Notes: generated by a model from the sequence alone, not told the origin. DNA of 64,000 nucleotides from Actinoplanes sandaracinus (GCF_030009775.1 NZ_JASCTH010000029.1:1823-65822), one strand, 5' to 3'. Counted from the stretch's first letter, positions 31,981 to 41,674 are shown. Translations and numbers: made by a program.

Positions 31981-33603
31981 TCAGACCCGGAACTCCGCGA
32001 TGGCGGCGCGCAACGCCGTGCTGGCATCGGCCAGCTCGCTGGCGGCTGTCCGGGCGTCGTCCACGTCGCGGGCCGCGGCGTCGGTGCTCTGTGCCAGCTC
32101 GGCGATCGTATGAGCGATCTCCTCACTGCTCTGCGCCGCCTCACTCAGGCCGCCGTTGATGTTCCGGGTGGCGACGTTCTGCTCTTCGATGGCCACCGAC
32201 GTGGTCTCCTGGAAGCCGTCGATGCGGCGGATCACCTCGCTGACCGCATTGATGGCGGTGCCGGCCGACTCGGTCTCGGCCTGGATCGCCTGCACCTTGG
32301 CGGTGATGTCACCGGTGGCCTTGGCCGTCTCCTGCGCCAGGTCCTTGACCTCGCCGGCGACCACGGCGAAACCCTTGCCGTGCTCGCCGGCGCGGGCCGA
32401 CTCGATGGTGGCGTTCAAGGCGAGCAGGTTGGTCTGTTCGGCGATGCCGTTGATGAGACTCACGATGGTGTTGATCTCGGCGGACGACGCGCCGAGACGG
32501 GCGATGGTCTCCCCGGTGCTGCGGGTGGTGCTCACCGCCTCCCCGGCGGCTTGCATCGCCGCGTCGGCGCTGGTGGAGATCCGGGCCATGGCACTGCCGA
32601 TCTCCACGCTTCCGGAGACCACCGACCGAAGGTTGTGCAGAACGTTGTCCGCGGCAGTGGAGACCTGGCCGGCTTTGGTCCGGGCGTCGGCGGCCGACGT
32701 CGCCATGTGCTCGGACACGCCGGACAGCCGCACGGAGACGCTGCCCACCGAATCGGCGCCGTCGAGCACTTGGCGTACCGCCGACTGAAGGGCGGATGTG
32801 CTGCGATCCACGGCCCCGGCGAGAACACCCAACTCATCGGAACGATCCAGCTGGACCCGTGCGGTGAGGTCGCCGTCGGCGAGCCGGCCGAGTACCCCGA
32901 CCACGGTGCGTAACGGCCGCACGATCGATCGGGTCACCGTGATGCCCGCCAGCACCGCGAGCAGCACCGCTGCCGTCAAGGTGCCGCCCAGCATCGTGTT
33001 GCTGACCGTGCGAGTCTGTTCCATGTCTTCGCGCAGAGCGATGTTCCTGTCCTGCATCGCTTTCTGCAACCGGTCAGTGATCTCGAGAGTGTCGACGTAC
33101 GCGTCATGCGAACCGCCCAAATTGACGATCTGCATTGCGGCGGCGCGCCCGGCCAGCGTGTCCTTGCGCAGATGTTCGACGATCTCGTCATCGGCGGTGA
33201 AGAAGTCGTCCCAGGTCTGTCGCAGCGGTGCTGCGAGGGTTCGCTCGTCCGGCGCCAGCGCGGCAGCCTCGAGTGCGCTCAGTGACTCGTAGAGCGCGGC
33301 CTTGGATTTGATCTCCCCATTACGGTTGTACGCGTCGTCCTTGGTCGCGGCGACGCCACCGATGACGCCGGCGTCGGCGATCACCAGCCCCTGCCAGCCG
33401 GTCACGTCAGCGACGTTGTAGAGGAACTGCTGGACCGCTTCGCGGGCATGCGTCAGCTCATCGACCTGTCGCTGCGCCCGATCTTGGTTCCGCAACCCGA
33501 ACCAGCCGGCGCCCGCGGTCATCGTCAGCAAGACGATGAGCAGACCGAAGCAAAGGCCGAGGCGGCCCCCCACTCGAAGACGGCTCAGCATGAGTTTCAG
33601 CAT
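31981..33603 (-). CDS. methyl-accepting chemotaxis protein
   Basis: 540 residues: helix 1 (about 13-35), a helical sensor of about 165 residues (four-helix-bundle type), helix 2 (about 205-225), HAMP, and a complete signalling domain with the tip EQTNLLALNATIESARAG. No defects are visible, unlike the receptor at 22985. It ends in EFRV, like the receptor at 11080, without a CheR-docking pentapeptide. Ligand unknown. Convergent with the M1 peptidase gene. Confidence 0.92.
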   Translation of the reverse strand: MLKLMLSRLRVGGRLGLCFGLLIVLLTMTAGAGWFGLRNQDRAQRQVDELTHAREAVQQFLYNVADVTGWQGLVIADAGVIGGVAATKDDAYNRNGEIKSKAALYESLSALEAAALAPDERTLAAPLRQTWDDFFTADDEIVEHLRKDTLAGRAAAMQIVNLGGSHDAYVDTLEITDRLQKAMQDRNIALREDMEQTRTVSNTMLGGTLTAAVLLAVLAGITVTRSIVRPLRTVVGVLGRLADGDLTARVQLDRSDELGVLAGAVDRSTSALQSAVRQVLDGADSVGSVSVRLSGVSEHMATSAADARTKAGQVSTAADNVLHNLRSVVSGSVEIGSAMARISTSADAAMQAAGEAVSTTRSTGETIARLGASSAEINTIVSLINGIAEQTNLLALNATIESARAGEHGKGFAVVAGEVKDLAQETAKATGDITAKVQAIQAETESAGTAINAVSEVIRRIDGFQETTSVAIEEQNVATRNINGGLSEAAQSSEEIAHTIAELAQSTDAAARDVDDARTAASELADASTALRAAIAEFRV

Positions 33604-33738
33604 GCCATCGGACTACGGCGGGCGATGCGGAACGTGCACTCTCGCCGTATCTCCGGCGTCCGCCACCCCACGGCCCGGCCCCCAGCGGGCTCAGGACCGC
33701 ATCGGCTTGCCCGTGCCGTGGCCCGAAGCGCCTGTCGC

Positions 33739-34047
33739 TCACTGGTTGAGGTAGGCCAGGACGGCCCGGACCCGGCGGTTGGCGTCGCCGTCCGGCGGCA
33801 GGCCCAGCTTGGTGAAGATGCTGCGGGTGTGTTTCTCGACGGACACCGGAGCCAGGAAGAGGGCCGCGCAGATCGCCGAGTTGGACAGGCCCTGCGCCAT
33901 CAGGGCGAGGACCTCACGCTCGCGTGCGGTGAGCCCGGCGATGCCCTGGTTGCGGCTGGTCCGGGCGAACAGGTGGTGGACCACTTCCGGATCCATGGCG
34001 GTGCCGCCCTGGCCATGACGATCAGCGATCGAGCCCGGGGCTGGCAC
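33739..34047 (-). pseudogene. DNA-binding half of a NarL-type response regulator
   Basis: From about residue 14, GGTAMDPEVVHHLFARTSR is the usual linker after a receiver domain, followed by an intact LuxR/NarL HTH (GLTAREREVLALMAQGLSNSAICAALF...VEKHTRSIFTKLGL). The receiver domain with its phospho-Asp is missing. The first residues (MPAPGSIADRHGQ) do not fit the family and overlap the FtsX fragment on the other strand, so the gene was cut near 34030. It could still make a stand-alone HTH protein, but there is no good ribosome binding site. Confidence 0.75.
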
Positions 34048-34311
34048 TGATGCGCCTGGTCGGCACCACCCGGCGGCAGATCTTCGACATGCTGCACTGG
34101 GAGCTCGCGGTCATCGTGCTGATCGCCGTGGCGCTGGGCACCGCGGTGGCCCTGCTGACGCTGACCGGGTTCAGTATCGGTATGGCGGGTTCCGGCACGC
34201 CGCGCATCGTCGCGCGCCGCGGCGATCGCCCTGGGCGTGGCGGCCACGGTGCTCCCGGCCCGGGCGGTGCTGCGCCGCAACCCGGCCGAGGACATCACCG
34301 GCGGCCAGTAG
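34031..34311 (+). pseudogene. 3' remnant of an FtsX-type ABC permease
   Basis: GLALMRLVGTTRRQIFDMLHWE followed by a membrane helix is the end of the FtsX/MacB permease domain. After GMAGSGTP the frame breaks. In another frame AAIALGVAATVLPARAVLRRNPAEDITGGQ completes the usual C-terminus and stops at 34311. Both the 5' part and the frame are lost. It abuts the truncated regulator, so one deletion probably removed the rest of both genes. Confidence 0.75.
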
Positions 34312-34458
34312 CTGACGGGCCGGCTGCCGCGGCGCGCCCGTGCCCGGCGACGGCCACCAGCGAACGGGTCTTGTAGGGTACCGGCCGGTAACCGAAGGAC
34401 GCACGATCCTGTCGACCGTCACGGTCTCCGGCTGAGCTGCGGGCGGAAGGAACGGACG

Positions 34459-34836
34459 ATGTCACCCTGGTCTTTCTGGATCCTGTCGGCCATCTTCGTG
34501 GTGCGGTGGTCTGTTCTCTGGTGGCGCACGCGCAGGGCCCGTCTGAGGTTCGCGTTGCTCGCGCCGGTCGGTGCCGTCGCCGGCGTGGCGATCGGTCTCA
34601 TCTCGGTCCTGAGCTCCAGGCCTCAGGCGTCGTGCTTCGGCGGTGAATGTCGGCGGGACGCAGCCCATTCCGCCTTCGACTTCGATGCGAACTCCGGCCT
34701 GGACGGCCTCATTCTGATCAATTCGTGGCTGGCGTTCTTCGTCGCGACAGTGCTGGCATTGCTGACGCTGGTGACGGAGACGGTGCTCATGGTCAGACGG
34801 CACGAACGTGCCCGGGGCGTGGACTCGTCAACGTGA
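34459..34836 (+). CDS. small membrane protein of unknown function
   Basis: 125 residues with AAGGA about 8 nt before the ATG. Three hydrophobic segments lie near residues 5-21, 31-52 and 86-110. Between the second and third is an outside-type loop with a Cys pair (SCFGGEC) that could form a disulfide. No family recognised. It stands alone between gene remnants and the convergent membrane gene at 34891. Confidence 0.65.
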   Translation: MSPWSFWILSAIFVVRWSVLWWRTRRARLRFALLAPVGAVAGVAIGLISVLSSRPQASCFGGECRRDAAHSAFDFDANSGLDGLILINSWLAFFVATVLALLTLVTETVLMVRRHERARGVDSST

Positions 34837-34890
34837 GGCCCACCGGCCACAGCGAAGGGCGCGTGACTCGTACGAAGCATGTCGCGTCCA

Positions 34891-35916
34891 TCAAGGCGGG
34901 TCGTTCTGGAACTGGAACTGGACCCGCACCGTGTCGCCGATCGGCACCACCAGCGTGGTGTTGCTCGCCGACCAGAGTTCCGGGACCAGGAACATCCGGT
35001 CCTTGCCGATCACCAGAAGGCGCAGGCGCCGATAGCGGAACCTGAACTCCTGATCCTCAGCGGCCGGGAGCCGGGTCTCCTCGACGATGTTGTTGCGCAG
35101 GTAGAGCCGTTCCTTGGTGTCGAGTATGACGCGGGGCAGATGGTCCGGGCGGGCGGCGATGTCACGGGCCAGGCCGCTGCCGGACCACTGCGCGATCGTC
35201 GCGGTCGCCCAGAAGATCGCCGCCACCAGGACGGCGGCGATCAGGAATCGAGCGACTCGGCGTAGTCCCGGTGCGCGGTCGGCCGATCCCGTCGTCGGGC
35301 CGTCCACGGCCGGCTGTTCCCGGGCCGCCCGCAGGGCTGGTTCCTCGGCCGGTTGCCGCTCTGGGCCGTCCGTCTGTCGGCTTGCCGAACTCCTCTCGTC
35401 AGAGGGCGGATCGGCTGGTGGCAGCTGGTCGGTGAGCCGCCACGTGTACCCGATCAGGCCCGTGCCGAAGATCATCAGGACGGGGACGACGAGGCCGTAG
35501 GGAGCCCAGTCGCGGAGCGCGCCGTAGGCGAAGAGCAGCAGCACGGCGGTGACCAGCACCAGGGTCCCGGCGCACGTCCCGGCACGCAGTACCAGGCGAA
35601 TCCGCCGCTGCCGGCGGGCCCGCAGCGCGGCCGAGATCCGGCGGTACATCGTCAGATGCAGCAGCAGGCCGCCGGCGCCGAGCAGGGTGAGCGTCAGGAT
35701 CGGAACCAGCAGCGGTTGCGGACTGCGCATGATGTAGTCCTGGGTGCCCAGGCCGATCGCATCGACATCGACGCCGAAGTACTCGTACTGGGCGCGCGAG
35801 GAGACGTAGCCGAAGTAGAAGAGCACCGCGCTGATCAGACTGATCGGGGCGATCGCGCCGGCCCAGGCGGCGATCCGGCCGGAAAGCGGTTCGGGCTCGC
35901 CTGCCCGATCAGCCAT
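34891..35916 (-). CDS. multi-helix membrane protein of unknown function
   Basis: 341 residues from the ATG at 35916; the longer frame is a shadow of the neighbour. Helices are near residues 20-40, 60-85, 100-125, 130-150 and 225-245, with a long charged cytosolic loop (about 160-220) rich in Pro, Glu and Arg. The last ~90 residues form a soluble domain ending IGDTVRVQFQFQNDPP. Its ATG overlaps the stop of the lipoprotein gene upstream by 8 nt, so the two are translated together and may act as a complex in the envelope. No family recognised. Confidence 0.7.
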   Translation of the reverse strand: MADRAGEPEPLSGRIAAWAGAIAPISLISAVLFYFGYVSSRAQYEYFGVDVDAIGLGTQDYIMRSPQPLLVPILTLTLLGAGGLLLHLTMYRRISAALRARRQRRIRLVLRAGTCAGTLVLVTAVLLLFAYGALRDWAPYGLVVPVLMIFGTGLIGYTWRLTDQLPPADPPSDERSSASRQTDGPERQPAEEPALRAAREQPAVDGPTTGSADRAPGLRRVARFLIAAVLVAAIFWATATIAQWSGSGLARDIAARPDHLPRVILDTKERLYLRNNIVEETRLPAAEDQEFRFRYRRLRLLVIGKDRMFLVPELWSASNTTLVVPIGDTVRVQFQFQNDPP

Positions 35917-36697
35917 CCGTGCTCCCGTTCGTCGTGGGATCGGCGGGTTCCCCGGAATCGGGTCCGGAGGTGGTCGGTTCCGGCTCCGAGGGCAGGAACA
36001 GCGCGATCGTCCTCTCGTCGAAGCCGTCCGCGTCGCGGACCCACTCGGCGCAGGCATCCTCGGCCCCGGCGGCACAGTAGGCCTGCCCGGACACCGTCAG
36101 CCGGGTCTCCGGCAGCAGGCCCTCCGGGTCGGCCCGGGTCGGGATCACGACGACGGAGCACTTGGCATTCTCCGAGCCGAACGTGTAGCCCTTGCACGAC
36201 GGCCGCCCCTGGCAGGTGCCGCCCGGCAGGCGCATCATGTCGGTGCGGTTGAGGCCGACGCCGGTGACCTTGACGGTGAGACCATCCGGCGGGGTGCGGA
36301 GCAGGCTGACCCCGACACAGAACCGCTTGTTCACCGGGCCGGTGCTGTTGTCGTTGCTGCCGACCGGCGCGGGTGCGAGCTTCGCGTAGGGACGGTCGAT
36401 CTCGGGCGCCGGCTTCTCCGGGCCCTCGCCCTCCGGCCCGGGTTCGTTGCCGGTGCCTTCCTCCTGGTCCGGCTTCCCCTGGCCCTCGGGGCTGCCGCCT
36501 TCATCCGGGTCGCGGTCCACGGTGCCCTCGCGGGTCGTTGCCGCCGCGGTCGGGGCTCGTTCGGTCCCGCCTGACTCGGCGAAGCTCGGCGCCTGCCAGG
36601 ACGGTCCGGCCGAGGTGGGTTCGTCGCTGTCGCCGCCGCAGCCCACCGCGGCGCCCAGCACCATGACAAGAACAAGCAGAACTCGTCGGATCGGCAT
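35909..36697 (-). CDS. lipoprotein of unknown function
   Basis: 262 residues from the ATG at 36697, with GGAGGG 5 nt upstream. Signal peptide with lipobox LGAAVGC-GGD: Cys 20 would be lipidated after LspA cleavage. Residues ~25-105 are a disordered linker of Pro, Glu, Gly and Thr. Then a domain with six or more Cys follows (RFCVGV, GTCQGRPSCKG, AKCSVVV, AYCAAGAEDACAEW), probably disulfide-bonded. Another acidic Pro/Thr tail ends the chain. It shares an operon with the membrane protein at 34891. Confidence 0.75.
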   Translation of the reverse strand: MPIRRVLLVLVMVLGAAVGCGGDSDEPTSAGPSWQAPSFAESGGTERAPTAAATTREGTVDRDPDEGGSPEGQGKPDQEEGTGNEPGPEGEGPEKPAPEIDRPYAKLAPAPVGSNDNSTGPVNKRFCVGVSLLRTPPDGLTVKVTGVGLNRTDMMRLPGGTCQGRPSCKGYTFGSENAKCSVVVIPTRADPEGLLPETRLTVSGQAYCAAGAEDACAEWVRDADGFDERTIALFLPSEPEPTTSGPDSGEPADPTTNGSTDG

Positions 36698-36826
36698 GAC
36701 GCCCTCCGATCGGATCGGCCGCGACCACTCGCGACCCGTCGGCAAAACGCGGTCAGCGTCCGCTCTCGACGGTAGGCCCGACCCCACCCGCCCCGAAAGA
36801 GGTCAGGCGGCCCCGCCCGCCGCGGA

Positions 36827-36863
36827 ATCGACCGGCCCACTGCGCCGGCCGATCTCGGTCGAT
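36827..36863. repeat. interrupted inverted repeat downstream of the response-regulator gene
   Basis: ATCGACC (36827-36833) matches GGTCGAT (36857-36863), with inner GGCC/GGCC pairing and a 6-nt bulge. It lies in the 275-nt gap after the minus-strand two-component operon and before the lipoprotein gene. It may end the operon transcript; support is weak. Confidence 0.3.
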
Positions 36864-36972
36864 CCTGGTCGGAGTGCCTTCCTGGTGGCGTGCCGGCCGC
36901 CGACGACGGATCGGCCGGTGGTGTTTGTCGCGGTTGTCCCTTGGGGCGTTCCGCAGCAGAGCGTGACGGCGG

Positions 36973-37611
36973 TCAGAGCAGTCCCAGTTCACGAGCACGC
37001 AACGCAGCCTGGGTCCGGTCGCGTGCACCTAGTTTGGCCAGGGCGCTGGTCACGTGGTTCTTCACGGTCCCCTCGGCCAGGAACAGCGCCGAGGCGATCT
37101 CCCGGTTGCTGCGCCCGCCTGCTAGCAACCGTACGACGTCAAGCTCGCGCCCGGAGAGCGGTGCGATGAGCGGATCGGGGACCGGCGGCGGCAGCTGCGC
37201 CACCCGGAACACCAGTTTGGCGGCCACGCCTGGTTCAAGGACTGATTCGCCGCGCGCGGCGGCGCGGACGGCCTCCATCAGCCGTGCCGAGGAGGCGTCC
37301 TTGAGCAGGTATCCGATCGCTCCGGCCCGGATCGCGGAGAACACGTCGGCGTCGTCGTCGAACGTGGTCAGGGCGATCACCTGGACCTGCGGGTGGTTCG
37401 CGCGAATATGCCGGGTCGCGGTCGGCCCGTCCATCAACGGCATCCGCAGGTCCATCAGCACCACGTCCGGTGACGCCCGTCCGGCCAGTTCGACGGCCTG
37501 CGCGCCGTCGGCCGCCTCGCCGACCACCTGGACGTCGTCCTGGACCGACAGCAGCAGTGCGAGGGCCTCGCGGAACAGCCGCTGGTCGTCGGCGAGCAGC
37601 ACCCGGATCAT
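36973..37611 (-). CDS. NarL-family response regulator
   Basis: 212 residues. Receiver with acidic pocket ADDQ (8-10), phospho-acceptor D54 (VLMDLRMP), Thr in LTTFDDD, and Lys in LLKDAS. LuxR-type HTH at the C-terminus (LSGRELDVVRLLAGGRSNREIASALFL...VKNHVTSALAKLG). Its ATG overlaps the stop of the histidine kinase by 4 nt, which defines its partner. The target is probably a transporter or stress operon elsewhere; none is adjacent on the same strand. Confidence 0.92.
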   Translation of the reverse strand: MIRVLLADDQRLFREALALLLSVQDDVQVVGEAADGAQAVELAGRASPDVVLMDLRMPLMDGPTATRHIRANHPQVQVIALTTFDDDADVFSAIRAGAIGYLLKDASSARLMEAVRAAARGESVLEPGVAAKLVFRVAQLPPPVPDPLIAPLSGRELDVVRLLAGGRSNREIASALFLAEGTVKNHVTSALAKLGARDRTQAALRARELGLL

Positions 37612-38708
37612 GCGGGAGTCGTCACGGTGAGCGTTGAGCCCTGACCGGGCACCGAGTCGAGCACCACCGTGCCGCCCAGCCCGGTCACTCGTTCGCGCAG
37701 GCCGGTCAGCCCGAACCCGCCGGGCGGCGCGGGCGCGTCTCCGCATCCGTCGTCGCCGACGACGACCCGGACCTCGGCGGGGTCGTACTGCAGCAGCACA
37801 TGCGCCTGCGAAGCCTGGGCGTGCCGGCGGACGTTCGTCAGTCCCTCCTGCGTGGCCCGGTACAGGGTCTCCTCCACCTCCGGCGGCAGCGCACGGGCTG
37901 TGCCCCGCGCCTCGCTGGTGGTCGGCAACCCGGACTGCGACGTCTCCCGGGCCAGGCGCTCCACCCGGTCCCGCAGCGGCAGCCGCGGCGCCCGCAACGC
38001 TGACACCGACCGCCGCACCTCCGACAGGGCCTCCTTCGCCTGGTCCTCGGCTTGGGCGAGGACCGCGTCGGCGCGCTGCGGGTCGCGGCCGAGCAGTGCC
38101 CGGGCGGCCCGGATCTGCATCTGCACCGTCGTCAGGTAGTGCCCGAGTCCGTCGTGGATGTCGCGGGCGACGCGGTTGCGCTCCTGGGTGGTGGCCAGCT
38201 CCGCGAGTTGTTCGTTCGCCAGGACCAGTTCGAGACGGATCTGCCGTTCGCGGCGCAGGAGCCGGGTCACGACCAGCGCCATGAGCGCGGCCACCAGCAT
38301 GCCGGCACCTTCCCGCAGACCCTCGCCGAGGTCCATGCCGACGTGCCCGAACGGGACCACGAGCGCCACGACTACGGCAACCTGCAGCGGCAGGAGCTGC
38401 GCGGCCTGGACGACCAGCACGATGAGCAGCAGGGTGCCGCCCCACGAGGCGTGTGCCGCGCCGAACATGACGAGCCCGAGCCCGATCTGCGCCGGCACGT
38501 ACCCGGCCCACCAGCGGAATGCCCGCCCCGGCAGCAGCCACGAACCGGCGATGACGAGCGCGGTGAACGCGGCGCCGGTCACGATCGCCGGCCACGGGTT
38601 CGCACCGGCGACGGCTTCCAGGACCAGCACGGCGTACGCACCGACCGCCAGCATCCACAGGAAGCGTTCCACGTCTGCAGCGTGCAGGTGCCCGTCCACC
38701 GAAGTCAA
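37608..38708 (-). CDS. HisKA_3 sensor histidine kinase
   Basis: Up to 366 residues. About five membrane helices fill residues 15-150, then a short coiled coil, the HisKA_3 dimerisation box ERNRVARDIHDGLGH with phospho-His 185, and an HATPase domain with N box RATQEGLTNVRRHA and G box GGFGLTGLRERV. Such short-loop kinases sense signals in the membrane. The upstream start (TTG at 38708) is weak; GTG at 38699 or ATG at 38654 are possible. It pairs with the regulator at 36973 through an ATGA overlap. Divergent from the DJ-1-like gene. Confidence 0.88.
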   Translation of the reverse strand: MTSVDGHLHAADVERFLWMLAVGAYAVLVLEAVAGANPWPAIVTGAAFTALVIAGSWLLPGRAFRWWAGYVPAQIGLGLVMFGAAHASWGGTLLLIVLVVQAAQLLPLQVAVVVALVVPFGHVGMDLGEGLREGAGMLVAALMALVVTRLLRRERQIRLELVLANEQLAELATTQERNRVARDIHDGLGHYLTTVQMQIRAARALLGRDPQRADAVLAQAEDQAKEALSEVRRSVSALRAPRLPLRDRVERLARETSQSGLPTTSEARGTARALPPEVEETLYRATQEGLTNVRRHAQASQAHVLLQYDPAEVRVVVGDDGCGDAPAPPGGFGLTGLRERVTGLGGTVVLDSVPGQGSTLTVTTPA

Positions 38709-38778
38709 TCAGGTCATGACCTCGACCATGACGTTCGGCACGGGCGCCGTGACCCGGCAGGCGGACACCATCGGCGGC

Positions 38779-40476
38779 ATGCGCATCCGCCGTTCTCTCG
38801 CCGTCCTGTTCGCCGGGCTGGCCGCTGCCGCCGCCGTGGGCGTGATCCACGCGATCGACGCGGTCGACGCCGTCTACCCGGCGGCTCGCCCGTTCCCGCT
38901 GTCCCCGCCGGGCGCCGTGGTCACCGATCCGCGACCGACCGTCGCGGTGCTGCTCGGACCGGCCGGCGCCAACGCGGCCGACGTGCTCGCCCCATTCGAG
39001 ACCCTCGCGGTGTCCGGCCGCTACCGGGTCGTGACCGTCGCCGAGAGCCGTGCCCCGGTCCCGTTGACCGGCGGTCTGGACCTGGTGCCCGACCATACGT
39101 TCGCCACTGTCGGCGACGTCGACTGGATCGTGGTGCCGGAGATGCAGGAGGCCGGTTCCCCGCAGCTGCAGCCGGCCGTGGACTGGCTGCGGCGACGCCA
39201 CGCCGCCGGTGCCCGGATCCTGAGTGTCTGCGCCGGCACCGGGTTGCTGGCCCGCACCGGCCTGCTCGCCGACCGGCCCGCGACGAGCAACTGGCTCGCC
39301 CTCTACGGTCTCGAGCGGCAGTACCCGAACGTGCGGTGGGCGCGCGGCGTCCGGTACGTGGACGACGGCCGCATCATCACGACCGCCGCCGTGCTGTCCG
39401 GAGTGGACGGGGCGCTGCGCATCCTCGAACGCGACCACGGCGTCGACGTCGCCCGGCAGGCCGCGGCCGCAGTGCAGTGGCCGGCCTACCATCCGGGAGG
39501 ACCCGCATCGATCGACGCCGCTCATCCTGTCCTGGCAGACGCGGTCGCCCTGCTCAACGTGGGCTTCCGTAACCCGGTACGGGCCGGGGTGCTGCTGACG
39601 CCGGGCGTCGGCGAGATCGAACTGGCGTCGGTGTTCCGCACCTACACCCAGTTGTCGTACGTCGCGCGGCTCACCTCCGTCACCGCTGACGGGCAACCGA
39701 TCCGGTCCCGGCACGGACTGACGTTCGTTCCGCGGACCACGGTCACCGCCGGCTACGACCGGCTGCTGGTTCCCGGCCACGACGCCGCCCGTACCCATGC
39801 GGTGGATGCGGTGTGGAAGCCGGTGTACGTCCACAGCGGTGCCGGGTTCCCGTTCGACGGCACCCTGCGCGATCTGGCCGCCACGACCGATGCGCCGACC
39901 GCCCGGTGGGTGGCCAAGACCCTCGAGTACCGGCCCGACGACGTGACCGGTCCTGCGGTTCCGTGGTCGCCCGTCCTGCTGATGGCGCTGGCGATGATGG
40001 CCGGCGGCATCCTGTACGCCTTGGCCCGTGCCGCTCTGGCCCGGTTGCCGCGCCTGCGGAACTGGCTGCGGCACCTGGCCGAGATGCTCGTCGCCATGCT
40101 CGCCGGGATGATGCTGTTGGGCCCGGTGTGGGATCCGATCACCCACCAACGGCCAACGGTGGCGACCCTGGTCATGGCACTCGACATGGCCGTCGGCATG
40201 GCGGTGTGGATGGCGGTCCGCGGGCACGGCCTGAGGATGATCGGCGAGATGACGGCGGTGATGGTGGCGCCGTTCGTGTTGCTGTCGCCGTGGATCGGCG
40301 GCGCTGCCCTGTCGGCGACCGGTCACGTGCTGATGCTGGTCGCGATGGTGGCGCTCATGCTCGTGCGGTGGGAGCACTACGCGGCGACTCCGACCTGGGC
40401 CTTCCGGTCACGGCGTGGCGATGCGTCGCCGCCCGCGGAGCCGGATCAAGTTGAGAAGGCGCCCGGGGTGTCGTAG
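38779..40476 (+). CDS. DJ-1/PfpI-type membrane protein
   Basis: 565 residues from the ATG at 38779 (ATG 38716 is an alternative). A helix anchors the N-terminus (about 5-25). A class-I-amidotransferase-like domain (about 50-225) has the nucleophile elbow SVCAGTGLLA with Cys. A second domain of about 120 residues follows, then about five C-terminal helices (about 395-530) rich in Met. Similar GlxA-like proteins combine a DJ-1 domain with membrane segments; their activity is unknown. The Met-rich helices (MALAMMAGG, MLVAMLAGMM) could suggest metal contact, but that is speculative. Confidence 0.75.
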   Translation: MRIRRSLAVLFAGLAAAAAVGVIHAIDAVDAVYPAARPFPLSPPGAVVTDPRPTVAVLLGPAGANAADVLAPFETLAVSGRYRVVTVAESRAPVPLTGGLDLVPDHTFATVGDVDWIVVPEMQEAGSPQLQPAVDWLRRRHAAGARILSVCAGTGLLARTGLLADRPATSNWLALYGLERQYPNVRWARGVRYVDDGRIITTAAVLSGVDGALRILERDHGVDVARQAAAAVQWPAYHPGGPASIDAAHPVLADAVALLNVGFRNPVRAGVLLTPGVGEIELASVFRTYTQLSYVARLTSVTADGQPIRSRHGLTFVPRTTVTAGYDRLLVPGHDAARTHAVDAVWKPVYVHSGAGFPFDGTLRDLAATTDAPTARWVAKTLEYRPDDVTGPAVPWSPVLLMALAMMAGGILYALARAALARLPRLRNWLRHLAEMLVAMLAGMMLLGPVWDPITHQRPTVATLVMALDMAVGMAVWMAVRGHGLRMIGEMTAVMVAPFVLLSPWIGGAALSATGHVLMLVAMVALMLVRWEHYAATPTWAFRSRRGDASPPAEPDQVEKAPGVS

Positions 40477-40696
40477 TCCGCCTGATCACATCCGCACAGC
40501 GGGCATGCCCTGACGTGACCCCGCTTGGCTGACGGACCGGAGCGTGACCACTGCCGAACGGCCGGCGGCTGGTGCTTCCACCGCTCCGCGCCGCATCCGC
40601 TCGGCCGGTCCGAGCGCATTCGCGGCGGTGGCTACCCCTCCCGACCCGCTGTCCAGCAGGTGCCCGCTGACGAGCCTTACCGTTGGCGGGCCTGGG

Positions 40697-41465
40697 TTAC
40701 CGGCGTCGTACCAGCGCTAGTGCCCGATCGTCGTCGGTGCCGGGTATGCGCTGGAGAATGATGTCGGCGACGGTCTCGAGCGGCAGCCCGGTGGCCTCGG
40801 TCAGGACGGTGCGCAGGTCTTCGATTCCGTGGTCGTAGGGGTGCGTGCGGCGTTCGACGAGCCCGTCGGTGAAGGCGACGATCGTGTCGCCCGGCGCGAA
40901 GGGCGAGGTGCTGATCGTGGTGGGGCCGTGCACCATGCCGAGTGGCGGGTTGGCGGGGGTGTCCAGGATGTGCGCGGGCCCGGTGGCGGGCAGCAGCAGC
41001 GGGTGCGGGTGCCCGGCCCGGGTCACCTGGATGAGTCTGTGCCGGGGTTGATGATCATGATGATGGCGGTGCCGAAGAAGCCGCGGCCGAGCAGGGTGGT
41101 GTCGCCGGCGGTGGGGGCGCCGCTCAACACGGCCGACAGCCGGGCCAGCGCTTCCGCGCGATCGCCGGCGCCCACGCCATCCACCGCTGCGGCCATGCGA
41201 GGGCGCCGGGCATGCCTTGCGCGTCACCGAAGATCCGGGCGTGCGCATCGTTGTGGAGGAGGTACGCGTCCGGGCCCCACCACCACGCCATCGGGACCGG
41301 AGAGGCCAGCAGCAAAGATGCCGCAGTACGCAGCGTGGACGGCCACCCGGTCAACGGCCCCAGCGCGGTCGCCGCCCAGTCGTGTCGCGCGAACGCCGCG
41401 CCGCCCGCGGCGGTGGACGCCACCCACCAGCGGCGTGGCTCCTGCCCCCTGTGGGGGCCGATCAT
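40697..41465 (-). pseudogene. remnant of a PAS-SpoIIE (PP2C-type) phosphatase
   Basis: Reading on the minus strand from 41465, FARHDWAATALGPLTGWPSTLRTA then MAWWWGPDAYLLHNDAHARIFGD is the start of a PAS domain common in actinobacterial SpoIIE phosphatases. It breaks off, and a phosphatase core appears out of frame (LARLSAVLSGAPTAG, LLGRGFFGTAIIMIINP). It changes frame again near 41040, and the last third (TRAGHPHPLLLPATG..., FAPGDTIVAFTDGLVERR...DDRALALVRRR) is intact to the stop at 40697. Large internal deletion plus at least one frameshift: not functional. Confidence 0.75.
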
Positions 41466-41674
41466 CCGAACGACCCTCCCTCGCGCCGCTCGGAAGATCC
41501 TTGCGGAACATCGCCGACGAACTCTCGCACAGCTGTCGATCCTGTACCGACGGCGCGCCGGCCGCTACCACGATCACCGAGCCGACTGCGGCGGCCCGGG
41601 CCACGCCGAGCTGACGCGAAGGACTCGGCCCCCGGCAGCACGAGGCTGAGGCCGGGAGGCTGACCGGGAACGAC

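Noticed and set aside
36973..40377. Very long minus-strand frame of 1134 codons
   Set aside because: Only its last 212 codons are a real gene (response regulator). The rest is the antisense or out-of-frame reading of the kinase and DJ-1-like genes.
40525..40761. Plus-strand frame between the DJ-1-like gene and the SpoIIE remnant
   Set aside because: It has no ribosome site and mixed composition, and its 3' part is antisense to the phosphatase remnant.
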